From contig NZ_FRBY01000002.1 of assembly GCF_900142735.1 (NCBI RefSeq), positions 1 through 64,000 on the forward strand: a stretch of DNA of 64,000 bases, read 5' to 3'. Position 1 is the stretch's first letter; every line of letters starts with the position of its first letter. The position numbers were made by a program, and so were the translations under genes. The notes beneath the pieces were generated by a model that was given only the letters and a program-made list of their open reading frames with translations, was not told the DNA's origin and made no database searches. Positions 8,065-17,774 of this stretch are shown piece by piece. This DNA is from Flavobacterium saccharophilum (lineage in GTDB: Bacteria; Bacteroidota; Bacteroidia; Flavobacteriales; Flavobacteriaceae).

Positions 8065-10464
8065 ATGATTACAAATACATCATTAGAATATAAAGGCGAT
8101 TTATATCCATCAAAAATTGTCTCGTACGAACATGAAGGCGATTCTATTTTTTTTCATACAGATAATAAAGTAATCTTAAAAGTCACTATTCTTAGAGACA
8201 GTTTAATTCGATTTCGTTTTACTACAAAAGGTTATTTCAGTAATGACTTTTCGTATGCAATTGATAAAACCCAACTTCACGGTTATAATTTTCTGGAACT
8301 TACTGAAGAAGAAACGTATTTTTTGATAAGAACAAGCAAAGTAAAATGCAAAATTCAAAAAGCAGATCTTCGTTTATCCATATATGATTTAAGCGATCTT
8401 TTGATTTTGGAAGATGAACTTGGATTTCATTGGGAAGAAAGCTATGAGTATGGTGGTAATATCGTAAAAATGAGCAAATCTTCTAAAGACGGAGAATGTT
8501 TTTACGGTCTTGGTGACAAAGCCACTCAGATGAACTTAAAAGGCAAAAGACTTGAGAATTTTGCTACAGATCAATACGCTTTTCAAAAAGAACAAGATCC
8601 ATTATACAAAGTAGTTCCTTTTTATATTGGTTTACATAACAAACAATCGTACGGAATTTTCTTTGACAATACCTTTAGAACTTTCTTTGATTTTTGTCAG
8701 GAAAGACGAAATGTTGCCAGTTTTTGGGCTGAAGGAGGTGAAATGAACTATTATTTCATTTACGGCCCGCAAATGCAGGATGTCGTAACAACTTACACTG
8801 ATTTAACCGGAAAACCAGAACTACCACCTTTATGGGTTTTGGGTTACCATCAATGTAAATGGAGTTATTATCCGGAAAGTAAAGTAAAAGAAATCACTTC
8901 GAAATTTAGAGAACTTAAAATTCCATGTGATGCTATTTATCTGGATATCGATTATATGGAAGGCTTTCGATGTTTTACCTGGAATAAAGAATATTTTCCA
9001 GATCCGAAAAAGATGGTGGCTGAATTAGCCGAAGATGGTTTTAAAACGGTTGTTATTATCGATCCCGGAATTAAAATTGATAAAGATTATTGGGTTTATC
9101 AGGAAGCTTTAGAAAAAGATTATTTCTGCAAAAGAGCTGATGGGCCTTATATGAAAGGAAAGGTTTGGCCAGGAGAATGTAATTTTCCAGATTATACAAA
9201 TCCCGTAGTTAGAGAATGGTGGGCAGGGTTATTTAAAGAATTAATTTCGGATATTGGAGTAAAGGGAGTTTGGAACGATATGAACGAGCCGGCTGTAATG
9301 GAGGTTCCGAATAAAACTTTCCCAATGGATGTTCGTCACGTTTACGACGGAAATCCTTGTAGCCATAGAAAAGCACATAATATTTATGGTACGCAAATGG
9401 CAAGAGCGACCTATCATGGTGTTAAACGCTTTGCTTATCCTAAACGTCCTTTTGTTATTACCAGATCTGCTTACTCGGGTGCACAGCGTTATACATCGTC
9501 ATGGACAGGTGATAATGTCGCAACCTGGGAGCATCTATGGATTGCCAATATTCAGGTTCAAAGAATGTGTATTTCAGGAATGGGCTTTACCGGTTCTGAT
9601 ATTGGTGGTTTTGCAGAACAGCCAACAGGCGAATTATATGCACGTTGGATTCAGTTAGGGGTTTTTCATCCTTTCTGCAGAACACATTCTTCCGGAGATC
9701 ATGGTAATCAGGAACCGTGGGCTTTTGACGAAGAAGTGATCAATATTACCAGAAAGTTTGTGAGTCTTCGTTATCAATTATTGCCTTATTTATACACGAT
9801 GTTCTGGCAGTATATTGAAGAAGGTATTCCGATGTTAAAACCATTGGTTTATTATGATCAGGAAGATATTCAAACGCATTATCGTAATGATGAATTCATC
9901 TTTGGAAATGAAATTCTAGTATGCCCAATTCTTGAACCTAATGCTGTAGGTAGACGTATGTATATACCAAGAGGTGAGTGGTATAACTACTGGACAAATG
10001 AGTTTTTAATTGGAGGTAGAGAATTGTGGGTTGATACTAAATTTGACGAAATTCCGGTCTTTGTAAAAGCAGGAGCTATTATTCCAAAATATCCGGTTCA
10101 GCAATATGTTGGTGAACTTGAGTTTGATGAATTAACGCTTGATTTATACTTTAAAATAGGTAAAGAACAATCTTTTGTATATGAAGATGCACAAGATGGA
10201 TACGATTATAAAAAAGGGCGCTATAGCTATTTATCATTTCGAACAATTGGAAAAGAAAAAGAACTTATTATTCAGCTGCATAAAGAAGGAAAATACGATA
10301 CGTCTTACAGCAAATATAGAATCAACTTAATTGGATTGCCGTTTAAAGTTACTGAGATCGAAATCGATAATGAGAAAGTAGACTTTGATAAAATCATTTT
10401 TGAATCAAGTCATGTTTTACTTGTTGATAAAGGTTTTAATGAACTTCATATTGTTGGTGAATAA
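8065..10464 (+). CDS. Alpha-glucosidase, GH31 family
   Basis: A 799-aa retaining alpha-glucosidase-type enzyme. The GH31 nucleophile motif WNDMNEP is at 403-409 (Asp405), and the acid/base lies in SWTGDNVATWEHL (Asp483). The order is an N-terminal galactose-mutarotase-like beta-sandwich, a (beta/alpha)8 barrel from about residue 250 (LPPLWVLGYHQCKWSYY), then C-terminal beta domains. No signal peptide is seen, so it is probably cytoplasmic and could release glucose from maltodextrins or glycogen. It follows glgB after 201 bp with no clear terminator, so it may be read through or have its own promoter. The exact linkage preference is not deducible. Confidence 0.88.
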   Translation: MITNTSLEYKGDLYPSKIVSYEHEGDSIFFHTDNKVILKVTILRDSLIRFRFTTKGYFSNDFSYAIDKTQLHGYNFLELTEEETYFLIRTSKVKCKIQKADLRLSIYDLSDLLILEDELGFHWEESYEYGGNIVKMSKSSKDGECFYGLGDKATQMNLKGKRLENFATDQYAFQKEQDPLYKVVPFYIGLHNKQSYGIFFDNTFRTFFDFCQERRNVASFWAEGGEMNYYFIYGPQMQDVVTTYTDLTGKPELPPLWVLGYHQCKWSYYPESKVKEITSKFRELKIPCDAIYLDIDYMEGFRCFTWNKEYFPDPKKMVAELAEDGFKTVVIIDPGIKIDKDYWVYQEALEKDYFCKRADGPYMKGKVWPGECNFPDYTNPVVREWWAGLFKELISDIGVKGVWNDMNEPAVMEVPNKTFPMDVRHVYDGNPCSHRKAHNIYGTQMARATYHGVKRFAYPKRPFVITRSAYSGAQRYTSSWTGDNVATWEHLWIANIQVQRMCISGMGFTGSDIGGFAEQPTGELYARWIQLGVFHPFCRTHSSGDHGNQEPWAFDEEVINITRKFVSLRYQLLPYLYTMFWQYIEEGIPMLKPLVYYDQEDIQTHYRNDEFIFGNEILVCPILEPNAVGRRMYIPRGEWYNYWTNEFLIGGRELWVDTKFDEIPVFVKAGAIIPKYPVQQYVGELEFDELTLDLYFKIGKEQSFVYEDAQDGYDYKKGRYSYLSFRTIGKEKELIIQLHKEGKYDTSYSKYRINLIGLPFKVTEIEIDNEKVDFDKIIFESSHVLLVDKGFNELHIVGE

Positions 10465-10553
10465 TAAAATTATGATAGGTTTTAATTTAATTATGTAAAA
10501 ATTTCAAGTAATAATATTTGTATTTTTACTTAGTATTTTAAAATTTATAAATA

Positions 10554-11366
10554 ATGAAAAAGTATTTACCTATAGGAATTTTCGCAGCACTATTAGTCTG
10601 TGCATGTGCCACAAATCCAATCACTGGAAAGCAAAATCTAAATTTTGTTTCAAATAGTGAATTGTTTCCGACATCATTTCAACAATATAATGCTTTTATA
10701 AAGGAAAACAAAGTTATAACAGGTACAGCTGACGCTAAAAGAGTTGACCTTGTTGGTAGTAAAATTAAAGCTGCAGCAGAAAAATATTTAGCCTATTTAG
10801 GACAAACGCAATATCTAAAAGATTATCGCTGGGAGTATAAACTAGTCGATAATAAAGAAGTAAATGCCTGGTGTTTACCTGGAGGGAAAATTGTGGTATA
10901 TTCCGGAATTTTGCCAGTAACACAGAATGAATCAGGATTAGCAACGGTTATGGGACATGAAGTTTCTCATGCTTTGGCAAACCACGGAGCGCAAAGGATG
11001 TCTGCGGCACAATTACAACAAATTGGAGGTGTAGCTTTAGATGCGGCAACAAGCAATAAATCTGAATCTACCAGATCAATTTTTTCACAAGCCTACGGAA
11101 TAGGTTCTGAAGTAGGAGTAATGCTTCCTTTTAGCAGAAGTAACGAAAGTGAGGCTGATAAAATTGGATTGACATTGATGGCGATCGCGGGTTATAATCC
11201 AGATGATGCTATTGCTTTTTGGAGTAGAATGTCAGCAAGTTCAGGTGGAGGAGGAACTCCCGAATTTATGAGTACTCACCCTTCTGATGCAACCAGAATT
11301 GCTAATTTAAAATCACTTATTCCACAGGCGAAAGAAATGGCCCTTAAAGTGGGAACAGTCAGATAA
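10554..11366 (+). CDS. M48-family metalloprotease, lipoprotein
   Basis: A 270-aa zinc protease of the M48 (HtpX/Oma1/LoiP-like) family. The N-terminus MKKYLPIGIFAALLVCACA is a lipoprotein signal with Cys18 as the probable lipidated residue. The zinc motif is HEVSH inside GHEVSHALANHGAQRM, and the third ligand is the glutamate in NESEADKIGL. The C-terminal EFMSTHPSDATRIANL segment is a family hallmark. It likely acts in the periplasm on misfolded envelope proteins, as described for relatives such as LoiP and BepA; the target here is unknown. It sits alone with a terminator just downstream. Confidence 0.88.
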   Translation: MKKYLPIGIFAALLVCACATNPITGKQNLNFVSNSELFPTSFQQYNAFIKENKVITGTADAKRVDLVGSKIKAAAEKYLAYLGQTQYLKDYRWEYKLVDNKEVNAWCLPGGKIVVYSGILPVTQNESGLATVMGHEVSHALANHGAQRMSAAQLQQIGGVALDAATSNKSESTRSIFSQAYGIGSEVGVMLPFSRSNESEADKIGLTLMAIAGYNPDDAIAFWSRMSASSGGGGTPEFMSTHPSDATRIANLKSLIPQAKEMALKVGTVR

Positions 11367-11388
11367 TATAATACTTAAACAAAATACT

Positions 11389-11417
11389 AAAGCTATTCTT
11401 TCCAGGGTAGCTTTTTT
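11389..11417 (+). terminator. Intrinsic terminator of the M48 protease gene
   Basis: AAAGCTATTC pairs with GGGTAGCTTT (two G-U pairs), followed by TTTT, 22 bp after the stop codon. Confidence 0.7.
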
Positions 11418-11531
11418 TATATGTGTTACTTTTTGAAAAAGTTGTTAATTTAATAATGCAGGATTTGAACAAAATCTATTTAATTATGATAAAAAATAGA
11501 TAAATTCGTAGCCATTAACAAAACCATTTCT

Positions 11532-12857
11532 ATGAAAAACCTACAAAAAGGAGATAAAAAATTATTAAATGCCTGGGCATTTTATGATTGGGCAAATTCA
11601 GTTTATACGCTTACTATTGCCTCGGCAGTATTTCCTATATTTTATGAAGCCTTATTTCCAAAGGATAATCATTATATCGATGTTTTTGGGATGCATCTAA
11701 AAAATTCTGCTTTAATAAGTTTTACGACCGCAGGTGCCTTTTTAGTAGTTTCATTCATGTCGCCACTGTTATCAGGTATTGCAGATTATGTTGGGAATAA
11801 AAAGGTATTCATGAAATTTTTCTGTTATTTAGGAGCTCTGTCTTGTATGGGATTATATTGGTTTGATCTTGATAATATTTATATAGGATTGGCCTTTTAT
11901 TTCTTAGGATTGATCGGGTATTGGGGAAGTTTGGTTTTCTATAATTCTTATCTGCCAGATATTGCTTTTGAAGAACAACAAGACAGAATTAGTGCAAAAG
12001 GATATTCGTTAGGCTATATTGGAAGTGTGATTTTATTGATCATTAATCTAGCCATGATTATGAAACCAAAACTTTTCGGAATTACCGGCACTGATGGCGA
12101 AGCTGCAATGAAAGCTATGCGTTATTCTTTTATTATGGTGGGAGTTTGGTGGATCTTATTCAGTCAATACACTTATTATTATTTACCGAAGGGAAGTAAG
12201 CAAAATGGGCAAAAATTAACAAATGATGTGGTTTTTAACGGTTTCAGAGAATTGAAAAAAGTTTGGGGCCTGTTACAGGATAATATTCCATTAAAAAGAT
12301 ATTTGGGTGGTTTTTTTGTTTCAAGTATGGCGGTACAAACCGTGATGCTTGTAGCTACCTATTTTGGGGCGCAGGAAATTCAATGGTCATCAAAAGAAGA
12401 AGGTACGATTGGTCTGATCATTTGCATTTTAATCATTCAATTAGTGGCAGTTGTTGGTGCAGTTTTAACTTCAAGAGCTTCTGCTAAATTTGGTAATATC
12501 CCAAGTTTGATTGTTATTAATATAATTTGGGCTGTTTTTTGTGCGTTGGCATTTTTTATTACTTTACCAATACATTTCTACGTTATGGCTACTGTAGCAG
12601 GATTTGTAATGGGTGGAATTCAGGCACTTTCACGTTCAACATACTCTAAATTATTACCAGAAACGGAAGACACCGCTTCTTTTTTCAGTTTTTATGACGT
12701 TGCAGAGAAAATCGGAATTGTAATAGGGATGTGCGTTTATGGAATTATAGATCAAATAACAGGAAGCCCACGCGCGGCAATTGTAATTTTGGGAATTTTC
12801 TTTGTTACAGCCATTTTTCTTTTAAGAAGAGTACATAAAAAAGAGATCGTTACTTAG
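11532..12857 (+). CDS. MFS transporter, UMF1 (Atg22-like) family
   Basis: A 441-aa integral membrane protein with about twelve hydrophobic segments. The N-terminus (NAWAFYDWANSVYTLTI) contains the AxYDWANS signature of the UMF1 family, related to the yeast vacuolar effluxer Atg22. A cytoplasmic loop near residues 210-250 (KGSKQNGQKLTNDV) separates the two six-helix halves. The second half contains GGIQALSRSTYSKLLPE, which is highly conserved in this family. The substrate is unknown; amino-acid efflux is known only for Atg22 itself. It converges with the 615-aa serine hydrolase gene. Confidence 0.85.
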   Translation: MKNLQKGDKKLLNAWAFYDWANSVYTLTIASAVFPIFYEALFPKDNHYIDVFGMHLKNSALISFTTAGAFLVVSFMSPLLSGIADYVGNKKVFMKFFCYLGALSCMGLYWFDLDNIYIGLAFYFLGLIGYWGSLVFYNSYLPDIAFEEQQDRISAKGYSLGYIGSVILLIINLAMIMKPKLFGITGTDGEAAMKAMRYSFIMVGVWWILFSQYTYYYLPKGSKQNGQKLTNDVVFNGFRELKKVWGLLQDNIPLKRYLGGFFVSSMAVQTVMLVATYFGAQEIQWSSKEEGTIGLIICILIIQLVAVVGAVLTSRASAKFGNIPSLIVINIIWAVFCALAFFITLPIHFYVMATVAGFVMGGIQALSRSTYSKLLPETEDTASFFSFYDVAEKIGIVIGMCVYGIIDQITGSPRAAIVILGIFFVTAIFLLRRVHKKEIVT

Positions 12858-12885
12858 TAAGGCATTTTAGGATACTCTATATAAT

Positions 12886-14733
12886 TTATTTTATGTTAAG
12901 CCGGGCATTGATTTTTAAAATCATTTGTCTGGCATTTTCATTTTTGGGATTTAAATCTACTGACTTTTGATAATTTTGTTTTGCCAAGTCTAATTTTCCA
13001 ATGGCTTCGTAAATTTCTCCTAAACTGTCATATGCATTTGCCGATTTCGATTCAGAACAATTAAGAGTAAAAATCTGAACAGAAAGACCTAATTGTTTTT
13101 TATTATAAAAATGATAGCCTAAACTATTCAGGTTTTCTTCAAAATTATAATCGGGATTTTTTAACTTCAATTTCTTAAATAGTATAATAGCAGCTTCAAA
13201 ATTGTTTTCAGAGAAAATCTCGATTAATTCTGTTTGTGGCGTCTTAATCTGATTTAAGGTTAATTCGAGTTTTTTCGAAGTATAATTCGGACGGGAAATA
13301 GTTATTCCTTCCAGTTCATTTTTTTTGTTCAAATCAAATCGAATAAGATTTGGATAATTGTCAACCTTGAAAGTATTATTTCCAAAGTAATACATTTTAC
13401 TTTTTTCAGAATTTGTAATGTCTTTTAAATATGATGAAATAAGATATAAAGTGCCATTTTCTTCAAAAATTTTACTAGGACCTAATCTATCATAACCATA
13501 CAGAATTTCAGTATAATATCCGATAATTTTTTGTTTTAAAATTGGCGGAATTTGTTGTGTAGATGTTTTATCTATTGCCTTATTCCAACCTAATTTCTTG
13601 ATTATTTCATTCTCAACGTAGCTCATTACTGGTAATCGGTTTGGTTTGTCACCATTTGCTAAAATCGCGATTCCATTTCCATTTTTCATTGTAGCCAATA
13701 AATCACCACCAGTTCCTGTATTGGAGCCATCGTGCGAAAACCATTCAAGATTTCCCAGTCCAATACTTCTTTGCCACCCATAACTCCAGCCTCTTGGACC
13801 ATTCATCGTAACAATATCCGTTACCTTTTTAGCAACTGCATTTGAAATTACTCTGTTGTCCTTTCCTAATAATGCTTTTTGCATTTCAATGGCGATCAAC
13901 GCCAGTTCAGTAGGAGTAGACCATAAACCAGATGGTGCAATCTGTGGTGTAATTGGAATTCCGGTTTTAATAATTTCACCTGTGCTGTTATGGACTTTTG
14001 CAATATTGGTCAAAAATCCTTTTTCATTAGGTTGGATCATTGTAGAATTTTGCAATTGTAAAGGGTCAAGCAAATTTTCTTTTACAATTTGTGCCAATGG
14101 CTTTTTAAAATGATCCTCGAGTGCACATTGAATAATGACATAACCACCGCCACTGTATTCCCAATTTGTTCCTGGTATAAAAAGGAATTCAAGAGGCTTT
14201 TTAGAACGAGGTAATAATTTTCCTTGTAAACTTTCTACAATTGTAGGAATGGAATCTCCTTCATAATAATCTTCAAAACCACCTTGACTAGTACCAGCTG
14301 TGTGAGACAAAAGTTGTTTCCATGTCACATTACTATCCTTTGTGAAATTACTTTTAGGAAGCTTCCATCTTTTAAGATACTTTTCAATTGGATCATCTAA
14401 ATCAATTAAACCTTTTTCTTCCAGCATAGCACAAACAATTGCAGTTATTGGTTTTGAAATGGATGCAGTAGAAAATGCTGTATTTTGATCATTTTTTTCT
14501 TCAGAACCGGCAGCTTTTATACCCCATTGATTTGTCCATATTATTTTATAATTCTCAAATACGGCAACGCTCAATCCTTTTAAATTATATTGAGACATCA
14601 TTTCTGCAGTAGCAGATTTTAAACCGTCTAACGCTGTAATTTTTGATGTAAATTTCTTTGAATCTTTTATGTTTTGAGCAAAAGATAAGGCACAAGAAAG
14701 AGCCAGAAGGAAAATTAGATTTATCCGTCTCAT
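12886..14733 (-). CDS. Beta-lactamase-fold serine hydrolase with TPR tail
   Basis: A 615-aa secreted protein with signal peptide MRRINLIFLLALSCALSFAQ. The class C beta-lactamase/CubicO domain (about 40-390) has the SxxK motif SISK (Ser91, Lys94), a tyrosine motif of the YSG type (WEYSGGGYVI) and an HxG-type motif in HDGSNTG. A beta-rich linker (about 400-490) leads to two to three TPR-like repeats (about 505-610; AYDSLGEIYEAIGKLDLAKQ). Such proteins are D-amino-acid peptidases, esterases or penicillin-recognising enzymes; the substrate cannot be stated. It is last in the run that starts with the sigma factor. Its architecture matches the gene at 32619-34064. Confidence 0.85.
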   Translation of the reverse strand: MRRINLIFLLALSCALSFAQNIKDSKKFTSKITALDGLKSATAEMMSQYNLKGLSVAVFENYKIIWTNQWGIKAAGSEEKNDQNTAFSTASISKPITAIVCAMLEEKGLIDLDDPIEKYLKRWKLPKSNFTKDSNVTWKQLLSHTAGTSQGGFEDYYEGDSIPTIVESLQGKLLPRSKKPLEFLFIPGTNWEYSGGGYVIIQCALEDHFKKPLAQIVKENLLDPLQLQNSTMIQPNEKGFLTNIAKVHNSTGEIIKTGIPITPQIAPSGLWSTPTELALIAIEMQKALLGKDNRVISNAVAKKVTDIVTMNGPRGWSYGWQRSIGLGNLEWFSHDGSNTGTGGDLLATMKNGNGIAILANGDKPNRLPVMSYVENEIIKKLGWNKAIDKTSTQQIPPILKQKIIGYYTEILYGYDRLGPSKIFEENGTLYLISSYLKDITNSEKSKMYYFGNNTFKVDNYPNLIRFDLNKKNELEGITISRPNYTSKKLELTLNQIKTPQTELIEIFSENNFEAAIILFKKLKLKNPDYNFEENLNSLGYHFYNKKQLGLSVQIFTLNCSESKSANAYDSLGEIYEAIGKLDLAKQNYQKSVDLNPKNENARQMILKINARLNIK

Positions 14734-14774
14734 GTTTTTGATTTTAAAAAGTTGATTTTTTAAATAAGGCTTGT

Positions 14775-15902
14775 TTACTTTATTATAATGCCGGCAGACT
14801 TAAAATCATTCAATAAATTGTTTACTGCCAATTCCAGATAAGTTCCAGAATTTTTATCGCTTTGATTCATTAGAATAATAAAACCAAAATTAGATTCAGG
14901 ATATATTTTTAAGATGTTTTGTGTACCGTTTGAGCCACCATCTTTTGTATAACTTATATTTCCGTTGTTGTCTGTTTGAATCTCCCAAAAATACCCCATA
15001 TCAGGATTTGAAGCAATTTTTCGATGCGACTCTAAAACCATTTTGTTATTTCGATCTAATTCAAATTTGATAAATTTTGTCAAATCGCTAATAGTAGATT
15101 TAAGCATTTTTGATGCGCCCCAAAGATTACTTGATAAGGGAGTCATTAATAATCCACTTTCATTATAACCATTTGCGACTATATCATTATTGTTCAGTCT
15201 GATTTTTGTTGAGTTCATCTTCAGTTTATCAAAAATTACCTGATTCAATTGATCTTCATAGGCTTTGTTATAAACGTTTTCTAAAATATACGCACATAAT
15301 TCTGGACCCAACGCTCCATATTTGAAGGTCGTTCCTGGTAATGTGTCAACTTTTACTTTTTTAAGAGCATTAAAAAAATCACTTTTAGTATAAGATTTAT
15401 CGAGTCTGTTTTTATGAACTAAAAAACTATCAGGACTATATTTTTGACGAATTTCTTTGGTATCTGGAAAAGGAGTTAAAATTCCACTTCTGTGGGTCAG
15501 CAAATCCCTAATCCGTATTGAATTTCCGTTGTATTCTAAATTAGAAAAAGGTTCTTTTAAGTATTTTCTAATATCGTCATCAAGTTTGATTTTTCCTTCC
15601 AAGACGGCATTAGCTACCAAAGTTCCGGTAAACACTTTTGTGACAGAAGCGATTTCAAATAAGGTATTATCATTCGCTTTATTACCTTTTCCTTTGTCAA
15701 TTTCGCCATAGTGCTTCGTATGAGATTTACCATTATTAATAATGGCTATAGAAACAGAGTAGGCTTTTGAATCTTTTAGCAAGAGATTCGCATTTTTATC
15801 CATTATTGAGAAAAGTTCATTTTCCGATAATGCATTTTGTTTTTGCTGGCTGAAGATTGAAATAGTAAAGCTCAATAATAGAAGAAGGGAAACTCTGTTC
15901 AT
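14775..15902 (-). CDS. Beta-lactamase-fold serine hydrolase
   Basis: A 375-aa secreted protein (signal peptide MNRVSLLLLLSFTISIFSQQ) with one serine-beta-lactamase-like domain. The SxxK motif is SVTK (Ser86, Lys89) in FEIASVTKVFTG. RIRDLLTHRSGI is the conserved helix found in CubicO-type enzymes. The tyrosine motif appears as FKYGALGPELC, and the KTG/HxG equivalent as KDGGSNGT. It differs from its neighbour at 12886-14733 in having no TPR tail. The gap to that gene is 41 bp and to the GIN-domain gene upstream 61 bp, so one transcript is plausible. Periplasmic peptidoglycan or small-peptide hydrolysis is an inference from fold only. Confidence 0.82.
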   Translation of the reverse strand: MNRVSLLLLLSFTISIFSQQKQNALSENELFSIMDKNANLLLKDSKAYSVSIAIINNGKSHTKHYGEIDKGKGNKANDNTLFEIASVTKVFTGTLVANAVLEGKIKLDDDIRKYLKEPFSNLEYNGNSIRIRDLLTHRSGILTPFPDTKEIRQKYSPDSFLVHKNRLDKSYTKSDFFNALKKVKVDTLPGTTFKYGALGPELCAYILENVYNKAYEDQLNQVIFDKLKMNSTKIRLNNNDIVANGYNESGLLMTPLSSNLWGASKMLKSTISDLTKFIKFELDRNNKMVLESHRKIASNPDMGYFWEIQTDNNGNISYTKDGGSNGTQNILKIYPESNFGFIILMNQSDKNSGTYLELAVNNLLNDFKSAGIIIK

Positions 15903-15963
15903 TTTTTGATTTTGATTAGATGATTTTTTTGAGATTCTTTTATTTTTGAGCTTCTACTTAAAC

Positions 15964-16695
15964 TTATGCTTTTGAAATATTCCCGGAACCAGAAACTTTT
16001 ACATCTCTTTTTTCAGGATTTCCAGTGTATTTTATATCACCTGATCCAGAAACTCTCGCTGTTAAACTTTCACTGCAGTTCACTTTACTATCTCCAGACC
16101 CGGAAACATTAACGTCAACCTTTTTTGACTTTAGTTCTGCAGCATCTATATCACCAGAACCAGAAAGTTTTGTTGTAAAGCTATCTGCTGAACCTTTCAA
16201 ATGTACATTTCCAGAACCACTTAAATTAAGTTCTAAAGTATTAGAATCAATTGCCAGGTTAAAGTTTCCTGAACCAGAAAGCCTTGCTAAGAATTTATCG
16301 TTTTTGATCGCGTCTTTTGATTGAATATCTCCAGAGCCAGACAAACTTAGTTCAGAGATTTTCTCAAACGGTACTGTTACCTGAACCTTTTTACCCATAC
16401 TGGAACGGATATTAGTGTTTTTCTTAACCTGAATTTTAAGTGTGTTTTCTTCTACTTCAACAACGATAACATTCAAAATGTTTTCTTCACCTTTAATTGT
16501 GATTTTACCTTCTTTCCCGGCAACTAAATCAACATCAAAAGATCCGGAAACTTTTATAGCATCATAATCAGCTGTATTTCTTGTTTGGGTTACTACTTTC
16601 CCATTTCCATCAACTTTGTTACTTGAAGATTGTGCATTTGCAACAAAACATACTAAAAATGCACCACAAACTACTAATTGTATTAATTTTTTCAT
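15964..16695 (-). CDS. Secreted GIN-domain (DUF2807) protein
   Basis: A 243-aa protein with a signal peptide (MKKLIQLVVCGAFLVCFVA) and a head-GIN-domain beta-solenoid. At least eight copies of the motif L-S-G-S-G-D/N-I occur (for example LSLSGSGDIQ, RVSGSGDIKY), each roughly one solenoid coil of about 20 residues. Such domains are widespread in Bacteroidota and are thought to be extracellular or periplasmic; a defined ligand is not known. The coding repeats look like tandem DNA repeats from 15970 to 16360 but are protein-driven. The gene lies 17 bp after the 353-aa protein gene in the sigma-factor cluster. Confidence 0.8.
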   Translation of the reverse strand: MKKLIQLVVCGAFLVCFVANAQSSSNKVDGNGKVVTQTRNTADYDAIKVSGSFDVDLVAGKEGKITIKGEENILNVIVVEVEENTLKIQVKKNTNIRSSMGKKVQVTVPFEKISELSLSGSGDIQSKDAIKNDKFLARLSGSGNFNLAIDSNTLELNLSGSGNVHLKGSADSFTTKLSGSGDIDAAELKSKKVDVNVSGSGDSKVNCSESLTARVSGSGDIKYTGNPEKRDVKVSGSGNISKA

Positions 16696-16712
16696 TGTTT
16701 TAAATTTTAAGA

Positions 16713-17774
16713 TTATTGTTTCTTGATTAGTGTTACGTTTCCGTAATTAGAATTTATTAATATTTTATTTTGACCTTTTTTCTTATTGAAACCACTGATT
16801 CTTTTGGAAGTATTTTTGCTCTCAGTTACCGAAATATCTAAAGAGTTGTCATTCTTTATATTCCCGTATTTAGTATTAATATCAAAATCAAAAGCATAAT
16901 TTGTGTCGTACCCCAAATAAACATCAGTATAACCAGAATTGATATTTACATTATTTGCTTTACTTGTTATAGTTGAAACATTTATTTTACTGTAATTAGC
17001 ATCAACATTTATACTGTTTGAGATTTCAGCAATAGAAATAGTAAGGTAGTTTCCAGATCCTGAAAAAGAATTTAATTTCTGAAATTTTAAGGTTCCGTAA
17101 TTACAGTCATATTTGATATTTTGTCCATCAGAAACAATCAAGTCAGTATAATTAGTATCCAGATTTAAATTACCAGAATCATTGATTTTTAAACCTGAAT
17201 AACGGGCTTCAATTGTTCCGTTTTTAATATAATCAATTGTAGAGTTTTGACAATATTCGATCTGAAACCTATTATTTGTGTTGTTTAATTTTCCAACTGT
17301 AACTTTTCCATATTTACATGTAATATCTGAAGCACCTTCTAAAGTAAGAATGTTAATGTTCCCATATTTATTCATCAGTTTTACAGTTCCGTTTTTTGGA
17401 ATTTTGATAACATAATTAATTTCAAAACTATTATTACTCCCTTTGCTTTTTATGGAAGAACTACCCAGTTTAGTAATAGCGGTAACCATTGATTTCAAAG
17501 CAGTAATATCTACATCAATACCGTTTAGTCTTTCATTTACCCAGTTTTCATTAGGCCCTGTAACTTTAATTGTGATATCTAAATCAATTTTATCTTCATC
17601 CCAGGTTGATACTGAAATGTTTCCGTATTTATTATCAATATCAATTCCTGCGTTCGGGTTTACGATATAGGTTTTTTTGATGCTTTTTTGTTTTGAAATA
17701 AAGGTGTCATCATTTGAGAATCCCATAAAAGGAATTAAAATGAATAGAATTAATAACTTATAATGTTTTTTCAT
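16713..17774 (-). CDS. Secreted beta-solenoid protein, DUF4097-like
   Basis: A 353-aa protein with signal peptide MKKHYKLLILFILIPFMGFS, then a long run of short strands built around a repeated N-x-x-Y-G-N-I motif (DIDNKYGNISVSTW, LMNKYGNINILTLEG, ITCKYGKVTVG, INSNYGNVTLI). This is typical of DUF4097/adhesin-like right-handed solenoids. No catalytic motif is seen. The 5' end overlaps the anti-sigma-like gene by 17 bp, implying translational coupling and a role in the same regulon. It may be a structural or sensory partner of the anti-sigma factor, but this is inference only. Confidence 0.72.
   Translation of the reverse strand: MKKHYKLLILFILIPFMGFSNDDTFISKQKSIKKTYIVNPNAGIDIDNKYGNISVSTWDEDKIDLDITIKVTGPNENWVNERLNGIDVDITALKSMVTAITKLGSSSIKSKGSNNSFEINYVIKIPKNGTVKLMNKYGNINILTLEGASDITCKYGKVTVGKLNNTNNRFQIEYCQNSTIDYIKNGTIEARYSGLKINDSGNLNLDTNYTDLIVSDGQNIKYDCNYGTLKFQKLNSFSGSGNYLTISIAEISNSINVDANYSKINVSTITSKANNVNINSGYTDVYLGYDTNYAFDFDINTKYGNIKNDNSLDISVTESKNTSKRISGFNKKKGQNKILINSNYGNVTLIKKQ

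Noticed and set aside
15970..16360. Regular direct repeats that resemble a CRISPR or satellite
   Set aside because: They are the codons of the S-G-S-G-D-I solenoid repeats of the GIN-domain protein; spacing is set by the protein, and there are no conserved repeat/spacer blocks.
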